Below are positions 47,535-55,230 of a stretch of 64,000 nucleotides of DNA, one piece after another; within the stretch, counting starts at the first letter, position 1, and each line of letters opens with the position of its first letter. Made by a program: the position numbers and the translations under genes. The stretch lies in the NCBI RefSeq assembly GCF_036010665.1, contig NZ_CP108581.1, positions 5,079,501 through 5,143,500 of the forward strand, in the 5' to 3' direction. The notes under the pieces are model-generated. The model saw only the letters and a program-made list of their open reading frames with translations, was not told where the DNA came from and searched no databases. The stretch is from Microbispora sp. NBC_01189 (lineage in GTDB: Bacteria > Actinomycetota > Actinomycetes > Streptosporangiales > Streptosporangiaceae).

Positions 47535-48014
47535 TCAGTCCTGTGGCCATTTCTCCGGCGAGGACACGTACGTGCCGCGGTGGGGGACGGTGAAGACATA
47601 CCCCTGGTCCCGGAGGAACTTGACAGCCTGCCGCACCGTTGCCTTGGCCACGCCATACTGCTGCATGAGCGACTTCTCGCTCGGGATCGGCCGATTCGTC
47701 TTCAGTTCCCGGCGCTCGATACGTTCCGCGATCTCCTTCGCCATCTGCTCGTAAAGCAGTGGTCGTCGTCGGGGACGGTAGACAGCGCCGTCGCCGACGA
47801 AGGTTCCCAGACCTGGCTGGGTCTGAACGAGGCCGAGTTCCCTCAGTTCCCGGGTAACTCGTCGTGCCGTGGCGCGAGCCACGCCGTACTCCGCTTCCAT
47901 CTCCGCCTCACTCGGGATGGCGTCGCCCTCGATCAACTCGCCATGACGGATCTGCGCGTGGATGAGTTCGGCGATCTGCTTGTAGACGGGTACCGGACCC
48001 TCGCGGTCGAACAT
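47535..48014 (-). CDS. Double winged-helix GntR protein without effector domain (copy 1)
   Basis: A 159-residue protein made of two GntR winged helices in tandem: first VYKQIAELIHAQIRHGELIEGDAIPSEAEMEAEYGVARATARRV (about 9-70), second LLYEQMAKEIAERIERRELKTNRPIPSEKSLMQQYGVAKATVRQAV (about 86-150), ending in EKWPQD. There is no UTRA, FCD or aminotransferase domain. It is a close paralogue of the neighbour at 48060. ATG at 48014; a TAGAGT hexamer 5 nt upstream suggests a leaderless start. Probably a local or autoregulatory repressor related to plasmid Kor-type proteins (inference). Confidence 0.85.
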   Translation of the reverse strand: MFDREGPVPVYKQIAELIHAQIRHGELIEGDAIPSEAEMEAEYGVARATARRVTRELRELGLVQTQPGLGTFVGDGAVYRPRRRPLLYEQMAKEIAERIERRELKTNRPIPSEKSLMQQYGVAKATVRQAVKFLRDQGYVFTVPHRGTYVSSPEKWPQD

Positions 48015-48023
48015 GGGTTGACT

Positions 48024-48047
48024 CTAGACAGGCCCAGACGACTAGAC
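48024..48047. promoter_or_regulatory. TAGAC motif cluster before GntR copy 1
   Basis: CTAGAC at 48024-48029 (inside the palindrome TCTAGA), CCAGAC at 48034-48039 and CTAGAC at 48042-48047. Likely binding sites for the double-wHTH proteins. Confidence 0.5.
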
Positions 48048-48059
48048 GAAGGAAACCCG

Positions 48060-48542
48060 CTAATCTTCCGGCCACTTGTCCTCTGCTGAGACAAAGGTCC
48101 CTCGTTGAGGGACGGTGTAGACCCAGCCTTGATCGCGAAGGCGGCCGATCGCCCTGCGGACCGTCTCGCGTGCCACCTCGTATCTCTGCACCAAAGCCGT
48201 CTCGCTCGGTACGGGACGCCGAGGTCGCAGGTCTCCGCTCCGGATCTCCTGGACGATGTCCTCGGCGATCTTCCGATACATCGGAAGCTTGCGTGGTTCC
48301 CGCGGCGCGCTGTCCGGTGCGGCGACGAATGTGCCCTCGCCCTGCACCGTGTAGATCAGGCCTTCTTCGCGCAGCATGTGGACGGCTCGCCGAGCGGTCG
48401 TCCGTGCCACCCCGAATTCGCTCTGGATGGCGGCCTCACTTGGGATGGGCCGTCCAGGCGCGAGGTCGCCTCGCTGGATCTGCTCGCGGATGATCTCAGC
48501 GATCTGGACGTACAGATGGGTGTCACCGTCATGGTCGAGCAC
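48060..48542 (-). CDS. Double winged-helix GntR protein without effector domain (copy 2)
   Basis: A 160-residue paralogue of copy 1 with the same two-wHTH layout: HLYVQIAEIIREQIQRGDLAPGRPIPSEAAIQSEFGVARTTARRAV and PMYRKIAEDIVQEIRSGDLRPRRPVPSETALVQRYEVARETVRRAI in outline, ending DKWPED. GTG start at 48542. The pair lies head to tail with 45 nt between. Whether they form heterodimers or compete for the TAGAC sites cannot be told from sequence. Confidence 0.85.
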   Translation of the reverse strand: MLDHDGDTHLYVQIAEIIREQIQRGDLAPGRPIPSEAAIQSEFGVARTTARRAVHMLREEGLIYTVQGEGTFVAAPDSAPREPRKLPMYRKIAEDIVQEIRSGDLRPRRPVPSETALVQRYEVARETVRRAIGRLRDQGWVYTVPQRGTFVSAEDKWPED

Positions 48543-48552
48543 GCTCGAAGCG

Positions 48553-48637
48553 TAGACGACCTATTACGCACCTCTCTGTATGAAGATGCCCGAATAGACG
48601 TTGACTGTTGTCCTGGTCAAGGCAATACAACTAGACG
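48553..48637. promoter_or_regulatory. TAGACG motifs and promoter before GntR copy 2
   Basis: TAGACG occurs near 48554, 48595 and 48632. On the minus strand TTGACC (48620-48615 region) could be a -35, with CTATTC about 17 nt further. The motif matches that before copy 1. Confidence 0.45.
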
Positions 48638-48639
48638 TA

Positions 48640-49299
48640 CTATGTCCCCGGAACGCGGCGCCAGGCGGTGTCGGTGACGATCACGTGGTCGAGGAAGCGG
48701 AGGCCGACGGTGTCGGCGGCCTCGTGGAGGCGGGCGGTGACCTCGACGTCGGAGGGGCTGGGATCGAGCGAACCGCTCGGGTGGTTGTGGGCGAGGCCGA
48801 AGGCGGCCCCGCCGGAGAGGAGGACGGTGGTGACGATGTCCCGGACCGGCGCCGGCGTATGGTCGCTGCCGCCTTCACTGAGCACCGTGCGCCGCAGCAC
48901 CGCGCCGCGGCCGTCGCAGACGATCACGACGAGCCGCTCGCGCGGGTGCCCGTGCAGCAGGGGAGCGGCGGCCGAGGCGATGTCGGCCGAGCAGGTGATC
49001 CTGCTCCGCTCCGGCTCCGCCTGGGCCCGCCGTACGAGGTGGAAGGCGGCGGCCACCCGGGCCGCCTTGGCCGGGCCCACCCCCGGTACGGCGAGCAGCC
49101 GGTGGGCCTCGGAGCGAGCCAGCTCTCCGAGGTCGCCGCAGTGGGCGATGACCTGGGAGGCGAGCTCCACGGCGCTCACACCCCTGCTGCCCGAGCCGAG
49201 CAGCAGGGCGAGCAGCTCTCTGTCGGCGAGCGCCGCCGCTCCGGACGCCAGCAACCTCTCGCGGGGCTGGTCGGCCAGGGGCAGGTCTTTGACACGCAT
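48640..49299 (-). CDS. radC: RadC family JAMM/MPN+ domain protein
   Basis: A 219-residue UPF0758/RadC protein. N-terminal helix-hairpin-helix (LLAVPGVGPAKAARV) and a C-terminal JAMM metalloprotease-like domain with His171, His173 and Asp184 in HNHPSGSLDPSPSD. Despite the name its role in repair is doubted; phage and mobile-element association is common. ATG at 49299 with GGAGG 6 nt upstream; the longer open frame is not used. Confidence 0.92.
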   Translation of the reverse strand: MRVKDLPLADQPRERLLASGAAALADRELLALLLGSGSRGVSAVELASQVIAHCGDLGELARSEAHRLLAVPGVGPAKAARVAAAFHLVRRAQAEPERSRITCSADIASAAAPLLHGHPRERLVVIVCDGRGAVLRRTVLSEGGSDHTPAPVRDIVTTVLLSGGAAFGLAHNHPSGSLDPSPSDVEVTARLHEAADTVGLRFLDHVIVTDTAWRRVPGT

Positions 49300-49351
49300 C
49301 GGCACCTCCGGACGGGGGATCCGGATTGGTTCTACCAGCGGGCACCGACAG

Positions 49352-50089
49352 TCAGAGGGGACTGGGAATGCCGTAGACCAGGCGGAAGCGATCACCGGGC
49401 ACCACGGCGTCGCTGGTCTCGACCGGGCGGTCTCCCGACCAGTACGTACGCTCGATCTGGAGCACCTGCACGCCGGCGGGCAGCTCCAGGAGATCGCTCT
49501 CGGTCGGTTGGGGCACGCGGACGTGCACGGCCTCGCTGATCTCGGTGATGGGCGTGCCGCTCGCCGCGAGGCGGAAGGCCGCGCTCCTGCGTTCGTAGGT
49601 GCCCTCCTCCGCTCCCTGGCCCTGCCCCGGCTCGATCGGCTCGTACGTGGTGAGCAGCTGGAGGGGTCTGCCGTCGCCGCGGAAGATGTGGCGGGTCCGC
49701 ATCACCGGGCCGGACTCACCGAGGCGCAGCCGGTGGACGATGTCGGGCGGCGCGTCCGCGAGCTCGCTGCGCCAGCTCCAGCTCGGATGCCGGCCGCCCG
49801 CGTGCATGTCGCTCGCGAAGGCGGTGTGGGGTTCGGGGGAGCGGCCGCGGTGGAGCGGGAGCAGGATCGGTCTCTCCCGCACCCGGTGCCCGGAGCCCAC
49901 CCGGCTGATGATGAGGCCCTCCTGGGCGAGCACCCGCAGCGCGTGGCGCGCGGCTGTCTCTCCGACGCTGTACTTCCGGGTTATCTGGTGCCGCGACGGG
50001 ATCGGTGCGCCCGGTGGGAGCGTGCCGTCGATGATCTGGCGGCGGATGTCTTCGACTACGCGCAGGTAGACCGGATCAGAGTTAGCCAT
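49352..50089 (-). CDS. GntR/HutC (UTRA) family regulator
   Basis: A 245-residue regulator: wHTH (VYLRVVEDIRRQIIDGTLPPGAPIPSRHQITRKYSVGETAARHALRVL) and a UTRA ligand domain (about 85-245, ending VQVLQIERTYWSGDRPVETSDAVVPGDRFRLVYGI). ATG at 50089 is family-typical. Divergent from the 106-residue protein at 50203, which may be its target. Confidence 0.9.
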   Translation of the reverse strand: MANSDPVYLRVVEDIRRQIIDGTLPPGAPIPSRHQITRKYSVGETAARHALRVLAQEGLIISRVGSGHRVRERPILLPLHRGRSPEPHTAFASDMHAGGRHPSWSWRSELADAPPDIVHRLRLGESGPVMRTRHIFRGDGRPLQLLTTYEPIEPGQGQGAEEGTYERRSAAFRLAASGTPITEISEAVHVRVPQPTESDLLELPAGVQVLQIERTYWSGDRPVETSDAVVPGDRFRLVYGIPSPL

Positions 50090-50202
50090 CAATCCATCCC
50101 TGAGGGGGTGACGGGTCCTCCAAATCTTGACGTATCCGCCGGGCGACACAGAGTGACGGAAGTGTCCTGTGACCCCAACTTTGCCTGGTGAAAGGTCCGC
50201 CA

Positions 50203-50523
50203 ATGGGCGATTGTGCCGCTAAGGGGTCGGGTGCCGACATTCCGCTCCCGCCCCCTTATCACGGCATCCATGTGGGTCCCGCCTGGGAGGACCACGAGAG
50301 CATCACATGGCTGAAACCGACCCCTCGCAGTGACCGTGTCCGGGTGCGGCGCCACACCTGCGAGTGCAAGCCCACGATCTACGAGCTGTGTCAGGCGGGC
50401 GGGCTGCTGTTCGTCCGCCGCACCGAACGGGAGCCCGCGGTGAAGGTCCGCGAGACCGAGCGCCTCATCACCGTCAGGATCGTGCCCCTGTGGACGAAGC
50501 TGCTGACGGGGGAGGCCCGCTGA
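50203..50523 (+). CDS. Small conserved-looking protein divergent from GntR-UTRA
   Basis: A 106-residue protein I cannot assign. It has a Pro/Gly-rich N-terminus, HVGPAWEDHESITWLKP, then RRHTCECKPTIYELCQAGGLLFVRR with three cysteines, and a beta-rich end. ATG at 50203 with AAAGG 7 nt upstream. Position beside a GntR-UTRA regulator is a recurring actinomycete layout; function unknown. Confidence 0.65.
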   Translation: MGDCAAKGSGADIPLPPPYHGIHVGPAWEDHESITWLKPTPRSDRVRVRRHTCECKPTIYELCQAGGLLFVRRTEREPAVKVRETERLITVRIVPLWTKLLTGEAR

Positions 50524-50656
50524 GCGCGCCCGCGTCTGGACCCCCGCAATCACGACTTTCCTGGTCGTAGGGGGTATGGCCCGCCGTTCGCGGCCTCCGG
50601 GAAAAAATTCGCGCGATGGTGTGTAACGTCCGCGTAAGGAACGCCGATTCTCCGGT

Positions 50657-50706
50657 AGAGGCTGCCGATGTGTGTACCCCCGAGCACATATCGGCGGCCT
50701 CTTTCT
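50657..50706 (+). terminator. Strong terminator in the 302-nt gap before dapA
   Basis: An 18-bp stem with two wobble pairs: left arm 50657-50674 beginning AGAGGCTGCCGAT, right arm 50685-50702 ending CGGCGGCCTCT, then TTTCTCTGTTCTCC. A possible -10 (TAACGT, 50624-50629) lies about 30 nt before it, so the gap 50524-50825 may encode a short terminated RNA. Otherwise the gap contains only the dapA promoter. Confidence 0.75.
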
Positions 50707-50812
50707 CTGTTCTCCGGCAGGTTCTCGGCTCTGTCTCGGCTCTGTCCACCGGCAGGCGTCACGGGACGGGACATATCGGGGTGGCGACGTCCATGACCCG
50801 CGCGGATCCGGG

Positions 50813-50818
50813 TACCGT
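50813..50818 (+). promoter_or_regulatory. -10 element of a probable leaderless dapA promoter
   Basis: TACCGT ends 7 nt before the ATG at 50826; no ribosome binding site precedes the start. Confidence 0.5.
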
Positions 50819-50825
50819 TCGGTCT

Positions 50826-51740
50826 ATGGCATCGCCAACTGGAACCTCCGACGCCCCCTTCGGTCGCGCGCTGACCGCGATGGTCACACCGTTCACCTCT
50901 GACGGCGCCGTCGACTACGAGGGCGTCCAGCGGATCGCCGCCTATCTCGTCGACGAGCAGCGCAACGACGGACTGGTCGTGAGCGGCACCACCGGTGAGT
51001 CCCCCACCACCTCCGACGAGGAGAAAGACCGCATCCTGCGGGCGGTGGTCGAGGCCGTGGGAGACCGGGCCACCGTCGTCGCGGGCGCGGGCACCAACGA
51101 CACGCGGCACAGTGTCGAGCTGGCCCGGGCCGCCGAGCGCGCGGGGGCGCACGGACTGCTGGTGGTGACTCCGTACTACAGTAAGCCGCCGCAGGAGGGG
51201 CTGGTCCGCCACTTCACCGCCGTCGCCGACGCGACCGGCCTTCCGGTGATGCTCTATGACATTCCCGGGCGTGCGGCCACGCCCATCACGACGGAGAGCC
51301 TGTTCCGGCTCGCCGAGCACCCGCGCATCGCGGCGGTCAAGGACGCCAAGGGCGACCTGTTCGCCGGCTCGCAGGTGATGGCGGGCACCGACCTGGTGTT
51401 CTACTCCGGCGACGACCTGCTGAACCTGCCCTGGCTGTCGGTGGGGGCGGTCGGCTACGTCAGTGTGGTGGGCCACGTCGTGGGCCCCGACCTCGCCGCC
51501 ATGTGCGACATGTACCGCACCGGCGACGTGGCGGGCGCGCTGGAGACCCACCGGCGGCTCCTGCCGGTGGTGTCGGCGATCATGACGCGCACCCAGGGCG
51601 CGATCATGGTCAAGGCGGCGCTGACGCTGGTGGGCCAGGACGGCGGTTACGTCCGGCCTCCGCTGGTGGACGCCACCCGGGAGCAGATCGCGGCGCTTCG
51701 GGAGGACCTCGTCACAGGGGGTCTCAAGCTTGTGGATTAG
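50826..51740 (+). CDS. dapA: 4-hydroxy-tetrahydrodipicolinate synthase
   Basis: A 304-residue class I aldolase making HTPA from pyruvate and aspartate semialdehyde for lysine/diaminopimelate synthesis. Schiff-base Lys172 (AAVKDAKGD), Tyr144 in YDIPGR, and GTTGE at 54-58 are all present. ATG at 50826 gives the family N-terminus; the frame continues open upstream through terminator DNA and is not coding there. It is followed by RNase J, the usual actinobacterial order. Confidence 0.95.
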   Translation: MASPTGTSDAPFGRALTAMVTPFTSDGAVDYEGVQRIAAYLVDEQRNDGLVVSGTTGESPTTSDEEKDRILRAVVEAVGDRATVVAGAGTNDTRHSVELARAAERAGAHGLLVVTPYYSKPPQEGLVRHFTAVADATGLPVMLYDIPGRAATPITTESLFRLAEHPRIAAVKDAKGDLFAGSQVMAGTDLVFYSGDDLLNLPWLSVGAVGYVSVVGHVVGPDLAAMCDMYRTGDVAGALETHRRLLPVVSAIMTRTQGAIMVKAALTLVGQDGGYVRPPLVDATREQIAALREDLVTGGLKLVD

Positions 51741-51758
51741 ATCAACAGATGGAGCCGA

Positions 51759-51845
51759 ATGAACGACTTGACCAAGAAGAAGAACAGACGATCCGGGGGT
51801 GGCGGCGTGATCGGGCGGCGCCTGGCCGAGGGGGCGGCGGTATGA
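51759..51845 (+). CDS. 28-residue basic peptide coupled to RNase J
   Basis: ATG at 51759 with GGAG (51751-51754) 4 nt upstream; the TGA stop overlaps the RNase J ATG (ATGA at 51842-51845). The peptide has a Lys/Arg cluster (TKKKNRRSGGGG) and no membrane segment. It could be a leader whose translation delivers ribosomes to the weakly signalled RNase J start, or a basic extension lost from it. No family is known to me. Confidence 0.5.
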   Translation: MNDLTKKKNRRSGGGGVIGRRLAEGAAV

Positions 51846-53527
51846 GTCATCCGCATCCCGAACTCGGCTCGCCTCCGCCGCCGCCGGAGCACGGCCTGCG
51901 CATCGTCGCGCTGGGCGGCCTCGGCGAGATCGGCCGGAACATGGCGGTGTTCGAGTACGACGGCCGCCTGCTCGTGGTGGACTGCGGCGTGCTGTTCCCC
52001 GAGCCGGACCAGCCAGGCGTCGACCTCATCCTTCCGGACTTCGACTACATCCGGGGGCGTCTGGACGACATCGACGCGCTGGTGCTCACGCACGCCCACG
52101 AGGACCACATCGGGGCGGTGCCGTACCTGCTGCGGGAGCGGCGCGACATCCCGCTCGTCGGCTCGAGGCTGACGCTCGGGCTCATCGAGAGCAAGCTGGC
52201 CGAGCACCGCATCCAGCCGGTGAAGGTCGAGGTGATCGAGGGAGAGCGGCGCTCGTTCGGGCCGTTCGAGTGCGAGTTCGTCGCGGTCAACCACTCGATC
52301 CCCGACGCCCTCGCCGTGGCGGTCAGGACCCCCGCGGGTCTCGTCCTGCACACGGGCGACTTCAAGATGGACCAGCTTCCGCTGGACGGACGGCTGACCG
52401 ACCTCGGGGCGTTCGCGCGGCTCGGGGCGGAGGGCGTCGACCTGCTGATGTCCGACTCCACCAACTCGGAGGTGCCGGGCTTCGTCACCAGCGAGCGGGA
52501 CATCGCGCCGGTCATCGACGACGTCTTCCGCACCGCTGCGAAGCGGATCATCGTGGCCAGCTTCGCCTCGCACATCCACCGCGTGCAGCAGATCATGGAC
52601 GCCGCCGAGAAGCACGGCCGCAAGGTCGCGCTCATCGGCAGGTCGATGGTCCGCAACATGGGCGTGGCGCGCGAGCTCGGCTACCTCAAGGTGCCGGCGG
52701 GCCTGCTCGTGGACTCCCGGGAGATCGAGGAGTGGCCGCCGGAGGACGTGGTGCTGATCTGCACCGGTTCCCAGGGCGAGCCGATGGCGGCGCTGTCGCG
52801 CATGGCCAACCGCGACCACCCGATCAGGATCGCCGAGGGCGACACGGTCCTGCTGGCCTCGTCACTGGTGCCCGGCAACGAGACGGCGGTGAGCAAGGTC
52901 ATCAACGGCCTCAACCGCTGGGGTGCCCGGGTGGTCCACAAGGGCAACGCGCGGGTGCACGTCTCGGGCCACGCGGCGGCGGGCGAGCTGCTGTACGTGC
53001 TCAACCTCACCAAGCCGTCCAACTTCATGCCGGTGCATGGGGAATGGCGGCACCTGCGGGCCCACGCCCGGCTGGCCGAGCTGACCGGCGTGCCCCGCGA
53101 GAACATCGTGATCGCCGAGGACGGCGTGGTCGTCGACCTGGTCGACGGCCGGGCGACGATCGCCGGCGCGGTCCCCTGCGGGTACGTCTTCGTGGACGGC
53201 ACCTCCGTGGGCGACATCACCGACGTGGCGCTCAAGGACCGGCGCATCCTGGGCGACGAGGGGTTCATCTCCGTCGTCGTCGTCGTGGACTCCACCACCG
53301 GCAAGCTCACCGGCGGGCCGGAGATCACCGCTCGCGGCTCGGGCATCGACCCCGACGCCTTCGACGCGGTCATCCCGCTGATCGAGTCCGCGCTGCAGGA
53401 GGTCGCCGCGGCGGGCGTCGCCGACGAGATGCAGATCCGGCGCACGATCCGCCGTACGGTGGGGCGCTGGGTGAGCGACACCTACCGCCGCCGGCCGATG
53501 ATCATCCCGGTGGTCGTCGAGGTGTAG
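51842..53527 (+). CDS. rnj: Ribonuclease J
   Basis: A 561-residue beta-CASP metallo-beta-lactamase ribonuclease with 5'-3' exo- and endonuclease activity, acting in mRNA turnover and rRNA processing. Zinc motif THAHEDHIG at 83-91, further ligands in VNHSIPD and HTGDFKMD, beta-CASP segments MSDSTNSEVPG and FASHIHRVQQI, and NFMPVHGEWRHL. ATG at 51842 is supported by the ATGA overlap. Confidence 0.95.
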   Translation: MSHPHPELGSPPPPPEHGLRIVALGGLGEIGRNMAVFEYDGRLLVVDCGVLFPEPDQPGVDLILPDFDYIRGRLDDIDALVLTHAHEDHIGAVPYLLRERRDIPLVGSRLTLGLIESKLAEHRIQPVKVEVIEGERRSFGPFECEFVAVNHSIPDALAVAVRTPAGLVLHTGDFKMDQLPLDGRLTDLGAFARLGAEGVDLLMSDSTNSEVPGFVTSERDIAPVIDDVFRTAAKRIIVASFASHIHRVQQIMDAAEKHGRKVALIGRSMVRNMGVARELGYLKVPAGLLVDSREIEEWPPEDVVLICTGSQGEPMAALSRMANRDHPIRIAEGDTVLLASSLVPGNETAVSKVINGLNRWGARVVHKGNARVHVSGHAAAGELLYVLNLTKPSNFMPVHGEWRHLRAHARLAELTGVPRENIVIAEDGVVVDLVDGRATIAGAVPCGYVFVDGTSVGDITDVALKDRRILGDEGFISVVVVVDSTTGKLTGGPEITARGSGIDPDAFDAVIPLIESALQEVAAAGVADEMQIRRTIRRTVGRWVSDTYRRRPMIIPVVVEV

Positions 53528-53553
53528 CGAAATCCCGTTCGGACCAAATCCCG

Positions 53554-53583
53554 TTGAACTCGGAGACGGGCGTGGCGTAACGT
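53554..53583 (+). promoter_or_regulatory. Leaderless promoter of the DUF402 gene
   Basis: -35 TTGAAC (53554-53559), 18 nt, -10 TAACGT (53578-53583), then 7 nt to the GTG start. Confidence 0.6.
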
Positions 53584-53590
53584 CCCGCCC

Positions 53591-54100
53591 GTGTCCGAGG
53601 TGAGGTCCGAGGTGAGAATCGTCTACCGCAAGTACGGTGGAGCGCTGCACTGGCACCACTTCGCCCGGCTGCTCGGCGAGGACGAGCACGGGGTCTGGGC
53701 CGGCTACCCCGCCAGGACCATCGCCCAGCGGGGGCACGAGCCGGAGACGGTCTTCGAGATCCCGTCCGTCATGCTGTTCCCGCGCGACGCGTGGTGGACG
53801 GCGTCGTTCAACGCCCCGCCGCACAAGGCGGAGATCTACTGCGACATCACCACGGTGCCGGTGCGGCGTGACGGCCGGATCACCATGGCCGACCTCGACC
53901 TCGACGTCCTGCGGATGCGCGACGGCCGGGTGCTGCTGGACGACGAGGACGAGTTCGCCGAGCACCAGGTGCGGTACGCGTACCCGCAGGAGATCATCCG
54001 CCAGGCGGAGCGGTCGGCCGCCTGGCTGATGGAGTCGGTGACCGCCCGGACCGGTCCGTTCGACGGCGCCCACGACCGCTGGCTGTCCCTCGTGACCTGA
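53591..54100 (+). CDS. DUF402 family protein (FomD-like hydrolase fold)
   Basis: A 169-residue DUF402 protein. Members such as FomD hydrolyse nucleotide-linked phosphonates or nucleoside diphosphates with divalent metal. Characteristic blocks: LFPRDAWWTASFN, AEIYCDITTVPVRRDGRITMADLDLDVLRMRDG and DEDEFAEHQVRYAYP, rich in the expected Asp/Glu ligands. GTG start, probably leaderless. Commonly found after rnj in this order of bacteria. Confidence 0.88.
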   Translation: MSEVRSEVRIVYRKYGGALHWHHFARLLGEDEHGVWAGYPARTIAQRGHEPETVFEIPSVMLFPRDAWWTASFNAPPHKAEIYCDITTVPVRRDGRITMADLDLDVLRMRDGRVLLDDEDEFAEHQVRYAYPQEIIRQAERSAAWLMESVTARTGPFDGAHDRWLSLVT

Positions 54101-54108
54101 CTCTCACC

Positions 54109-55230
54109 TCAGCGCCGTACGGCGGCGGCGATCGCCTTGAGGCGGGCCGTGGAGGCGAGGCCGCCGTGGTACCAGTGGATCTCGGCGGCGCCGGCCGCGG
54201 CGTACGCCTCGGCCAGGAACGTCAGCGCCCCGGCGTCGGCCGGGCGCGGCGGCAGGGCCAGCACGTACGCCCCCACCCGCGGCCCCAGCTCGCCGAGGGC
54301 CCGTAGCCCGGCCTCGTCCGCCTCCGGGGAGTTCCAGCAGTCGCCGACGAGCAGGTCGGCGTCCACGCCCTCGGGGACGGTCGCGAACGGGCCGGTCGCC
54401 CACGGGTCGGCGCTGGCGTGCAGGGCGACCTCCAGGCCGGGCCGCGCCGCCCTGGCCTCCGCCAGCAGCAGCGCGCGCAGCTCGCCCGCGAGCCCGGTGC
54501 GCAGGCCGCGCAGGGCGTCCGCCAGGTCGCCCAGCGCCTCCTCGACCGAGCCCGGCCGGCCGTCCACGCCCGCGCGCACCCGCGCCCGCGCCTCGGCCAC
54601 GTCCAGCCCCGCCGTCTCGTACCGCAGGACGCAGTTCGCGCAGAAGCACAGGGACAGCAGGGCGACCTGCGCGGGCGACCAGTCCGCGCCGTCGGTCTTC
54701 TCGTGGTGGCCGCCGTGCCGGAAGCCGAGAGGGCCGCACGCCTCCAGGATCAGCGCGTCCGGGTCGCCGGCCTCCACGATCTCGCGGACCAGCGTGCGGC
54801 AGTAGTCGCGCACGTCGGCCGCCGCCGGGCACAGCGCGTACGGATAGCTCTCCCCGAACGCGTTGACGGCGACCAGGTCGGGGTTGGCCGAGCCGAGCAG
54901 CGTGTTGTGGGTCAGTACGGTCCACGCCCGCACCGGCAGGCCCGCCGCGCGCAGGGCGTCCCCGGCCTCCCCGAACGGGTCGGCCGAGTCCATCCACGAC
55001 GGCGTGCCCGGCACCAGGCGGGCTCCCTTCCACGCCTCCTCCCGTACGGGCACGTAGCAGGCGGAGTGCCGGGCGTCGACCAGCCGGTGGGCGGGATGGT
55101 GGGGGGTCGCGGCGCGGGTGGTGTGGTACGACGCGGCGAGCGCGACGGCGTCGACGCCGAGCGCCGCCAGGCGGTCGGCGGCCTCAGGGTCGCCGACGAT
55201 GTCCCAGGGGTAGGCGTAGATGACGTTCAC
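54109..55230 (-). CDS. Unassigned TIM-barrel-like protein coupled to glucarate dehydratase
   Basis: A 373-residue protein without a family I can name with confidence. Features: YAYPWDIVGDPEAADRLAALGVDAVALAASYHTTRAATPHHP at the start in outline, then CYVPV, AWTVLTHNTLLG, LEACGPLGFRHGGHHEKTDG, a CFCANCVLRYE cysteine motif near 190, and EIHWYHGGLA at the end. This layout recalls glycoside-hydrolase-like barrels of the beta-galactosidase/GH42-trimer type. GTG start overlaps the GudD stop (GTGA). In context it may act on a uronide or sugar acid upstream of the pathway. Confidence 0.6.
   Translation of the reverse strand: MNVIYAYPWDIVGDPEAADRLAALGVDAVALAASYHTTRAATPHHPAHRLVDARHSACYVPVREEAWKGARLVPGTPSWMDSADPFGEAGDALRAAGLPVRAWTVLTHNTLLGSANPDLVAVNAFGESYPYALCPAAADVRDYCRTLVREIVEAGDPDALILEACGPLGFRHGGHHEKTDGADWSPAQVALLSLCFCANCVLRYETAGLDVAEARARVRAGVDGRPGSVEEALGDLADALRGLRTGLAGELRALLLAEARAARPGLEVALHASADPWATGPFATVPEGVDADLLVGDCWNSPEADEAGLRALGELGPRVGAYVLALPPRPADAGALTFLAEAYAAAGAAEIHWYHGGLASTARLKAIAAAVRR

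Noticed and set aside
48640..49395. Longer RadC start at 49395
   Set aside because: The extra 32 residues are not RadC-like and overlap the end of the GntR-UTRA gene; ATG at 49299 has a good ribosome binding site.
50616..50825. 70-codon N-terminal extension of dapA
   Set aside because: It crosses a strong terminator hairpin and a promoter, and is not part of the DapA family; the ATG at 50826 fits the family start.
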